DNA of 64,000 nucleotides from assembly GCF_002115785.1 (NCBI RefSeq), contig NZ_JFJY01000001.1, forward strand, positions 682,001 through 746,000. Reading direction: 5' to 3'. Positions 62,124-64,000 of the stretch are shown in pieces. The DNA comes from Thalassospira sp. MCCC 1A03138. GTDB lineage: Bacteria; Pseudomonadota; Alphaproteobacteria; Rhodospirillales; Thalassospiraceae. Each line of letters begins with the position of its first letter. Position 1 is the first letter of the stretch. Below the pieces are notes generated by a model. It was not told where the DNA came from. It did no database searches and worked only from the letters and a program-made list of their open reading frames with translations. A program made the translations under genes and the position numbers.

Positions 62124-63140
62124 TCAGCTCTCCATCACGCCCCGTCGACCCATCAGACCACGCGGACGGGTCAGCAGAATCACGACGGCAACAAGGTAGA
62201 TGATGATCTGGTCGATACCGGGAAAGATGTCTTTCACTTCGGTCATCGACGAGAAGGATTGCAGGATACCAAGCAGGAAACCTGCCAGAACCGCCCCCGG
62301 GAGCGATCCCATGCCACCAACAACAACGACGACAAAGGACAGGACAAGGAAGTCCATCCCCAGGTGATAATCGGGCGGCAAGACAGGCGTATACATCACA
62401 CCCGCCAACCCTGCGACCACCGCAGCCATGCCAAACACGATGGTAAAGCGACGTTCGATATTGATGCCAAGCAGTTCGACCGTTGCACGGTCGGCCATGC
62501 CGGCACGCACTACCATTCCATAGGTCGTGAAATGCAGGAACGAGAAAACAAGACCGATAATAATTGTCGAAAACAGCAGATAAATCAGACGCCACCATGG
62601 ATAAACCACGGATTCCCCAAGGCCGATCCACGCCCCGATATTGGCGGAACCGGCAACAATTTCCGGCGCACCCTGCGGGATCGGGTTCGCCCCGAAGAAA
62701 GATTTGATCAGTTCCTGCAACACGATCGCCAGACCGAATGTCACAAGGATCTGCTCGGCATGGGACCGTTTATAAAAATGCCGGATCAGTGCGCGTTCCA
62801 TAATCACGCCAATCGCCAGCATGACCGGAATGGCAAGGATGATTGATAACGGCACAGACCAATCAATAATCGCCGTGCCGGTATCGCCAAACCAGACTTC
62901 AAGATAAGGCGTTTCCTTGTAGGCATCAAAGAAGGTGACTGACTCGTCCTTGACCCGGACGGAAAGTGTCAGGATTTTTTCCAGCGTCACCGCACAAAAG
63001 GCGCCGATCATGAAGATGGCACCATGGGCAAAGTTCACCACGCCAAGCGTGCCGAACACCAGGGTCAGACCAAGGGCAATCAGCGCATAAGCGCCCCCCT
63101 TGTCCAGACCGTTCAGGATTTGAAGAAATATAGCGTCCAT
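62124..63140 (-). CDS. livH: Branched-chain amino acid-type ABC transporter permease LivH
   Basis: 338 residues, longer than the usual 290-310. [40 protein letters not shown] is the LivH start; [29 protein letters not shown] and [22 protein letters not shown] are the conserved later regions. About 35 extra, partly charged residues ([26 protein letters not shown]) are inserted between the second and third helices, probably exposed to the periplasm. Such an insertion is seen in subfamilies beyond the leucine transporter. Confidence 0.92.
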   Translation of the reverse strand: MDAIFLQILNGLDKGGAYALIALGLTLVFGTLGVVNFAHGAIFMIGAFCAVTLEKILTLSVRVKDESVTFFDAYKETPYLEVWFGDTGTAIIDWSVPLSIILAIPVMLAIGVIMERALIRHFYKRSHAEQILVTFGLAIVLQELIKSFFGANPIPQGAPEIVAGSANIGAWIGLGESVVYPWWRLIYLLFSTIIIGLVFSFLHFTTYGMVVRAGMADRATVELLGINIERRFTIVFGMAAVVAGLAGVMYTPVLPPDYHLGMDFLVLSFVVVVVGGMGSLPGAVLAGFLLGILQSFSSMTEVKDIFPGIDQIIIYLVAVVILLTRPRGLMGRRGVMES

Positions 63141-63190
63141 TGATTATCCGCCGCATGTTCAAAAGGACTTAACGAACAGAAAGCCAAAGC

Positions 63191-63252
63191 GACTGCCAAA
63201 GACAGCGCCCGTCGGGGCAGTCGGGCCGACCATCAAATGACAGTCGGCCCGG
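63191..63252 (-). terminator. Twin hairpins between the binding-protein gene and livH
   Basis: CGGGCCGAC (63223-63231) pairs with GTCGGCCCG (63244-63252), and CGACTGCC (63191-63198) with GGCAGTCG (63217-63224). They lie in the 133-base gap after the binding-protein gene. They probably protect its mRNA and limit read-through into the permeases. Confidence 0.6.
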
Positions 63253-63273
63253 CCTGTTGCGTTAGAAAGGGGA

Positions 63274-64000
63274 TCAGACCTTGTACGGGCCGAGTTCCCC
63301 GCCGAACATATCGGCCGGATATTCGACCTGCGCGCGCGGAACCTCTTTGACCACTTCAAGAAGGTCAAAGTTGGACTGCGGCTCCTGCTTGCCACGCACG
63401 ACCAGAACGTCTTTGAAGCACTGGTGATCTTCTGCGCGATACAGGGTCGGACCATTGCCCGCACCATCGAACTCGAAACCTTCAAGCTGCTTGATGACTT
63501 CCCAAGGCGCGAAAGTACCGGCCATTTCGCAGGCATTTGCATAAAGCAGTGCCTGGACATAGCAGGTGTGAGCGGCCTGTGACGGCGGGAAGCCGTATTC
63601 CTGACCGAACGATTTCACAAACGCCTGCGAACCGGCATCCTGCAATGACCAGTGCCAGTTGGTGGTCCCCAGAATGCCTTTTGCAGCATCACCGGCACCC
63701 TGTGCCATCAGACGGGAATACAGCGGAACGACGATTTCGAAGTTCTTGCCATTTACCTGCTTGTCGCGCAGACCGAACTGAACCGCCTGTGTTAGCGAGT
63801 TGACCATGTCCTTGCCATAGTGGTTCAGGATCAGGACATCCGCGCCAGAGTTCAGAACCGGCGTGATATATTGCGAGAAGTCACCCGCACCAACCGGTGT
63901 GCGAACGGTGTTCACGGTTTCCCAGCCGATATTTTCGGTTGCGGCCTTGATCGATTCTTCCTGGGTCCAGCCCCAGGTGTAATCCGCCGTCAGGTGATAG
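63274..64000 (-). CDS. Branched-chain amino acid-type ABC transporter binding protein, C-terminal part
   Basis: The frame stays open to the right edge; about 242 C-terminal residues are visible. YHLTADYTWGWTQEESIKAATENIGWETV, then SGADVLILNHYGKDMVNSLTQAVQFGL and the closing FGGELGPYKV fit the periplasmic binding protein type I fold of LivK-like proteins. The visible YxLTADYxWG motif is typical of the urea/amide/aromatic-acid branch rather than classical LivJ. The N-terminus and signal lie outside the window. Confidence 0.85.
   Translation of the reverse strand, partial: YHLTADYTWGWTQEESIKAATENIGWETVNTVRTPVGAGDFSQYITPVLNSGADVLILNHYGKDMVNSLTQAVQFGLRDKQVNGKNFEIVVPLYSRLMAQGAGDAAKGILGTTNWHWSLQDAGSQAFVKSFGQEYGFPPSQAAHTCYVQALLYANACEMAGTFAPWEVIKQLEGFEFDGAGNGPTLYRAEDHQCFKDVLVVRGKQEPQSNFDLLEVVKEVPRAQVEYPADMFGGELGPYKV

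Overview
The window reads as a chromosomal segment of a marine, heterotrophic alphaproteobacterium, most likely Rhodospirillales and close to Thalassospira. This is inferred from gene content and protein style (ectoine catabolism, three TRAP transporters, carboxynorspermidine genes, two ABC solute systems, moderately high GC); no rRNA or other phylogenetic marker is present to prove it. No tRNA, rRNA, CRISPR, prophage or IS element was seen.

Layout. 1-8.9 kb holds household and membrane genes: the tail of a CoA-ester lyase, an alcohol dehydrogenase/HxlR pair, accA, a bacterial voltage-gated sodium channel, an MBL hydrolase, and a 1064-residue ABC transporter with an interrupted nucleotide-binding domain and a C-terminal cyclic-nucleotide-binding domain. 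9-23.9 kb is an ectoine and 5-hydroxyectoine catabolic region: doeC and doeD, then uehA, a MocR-type regulator (EnuR) and uehBC, then eutABC, doeA, doeB and an AsnC regulator. A TetR/membrane-protein pair sits inside it. Ectoine would enter through UehABC, be hydrolysed and deacetylated by DoeA and DoeB, and be converted by DoeD and DoeC to aspartate; EutABC would feed in hydroxyectoine.

24.1-27.8 kb is a tightly coupled four-gene operon (arylsulfotransferase-like protein, small membrane protein, EMC3/DUF106-like membrane protein, PAPS-type sulfotransferase) without an obvious described pathway. 27.8-34.1 kb is a leftward TRAP transporter/amidase operon plus a 2-hydroxyacid dehydrogenase; its dctP-dctQ gap carries a 263-bp element that folds into a branched palindrome. 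34.4-43.5 kb has a MORN-containing lipoprotein flanked by a duplicated gene 3' end, and a LacI-controlled sugar ABC/oxidoreductase/epimerase cassette.

43.5-49 kb has a VOC protein, a TetR/DUF1348 pair, carboxynorspermidine biosynthesis genes with an AsnC regulator, and a DUF1127 gene. 49-59.3 kb carries the homogentisate pathway (maiA, fahA, hmgA, hppD) with MarR, IclR and Lrp regulators and a third TRAP transporter. 59.4-64 kb is a leftward branched-chain amino acid type ABC operon whose binding-protein gene runs off the window.

Several sharp DNA palindromes lie exactly between divergent regulator/target pairs and are listed as candidate operators. All functional calls rest on motifs and gene order read by eye; no database search was run.
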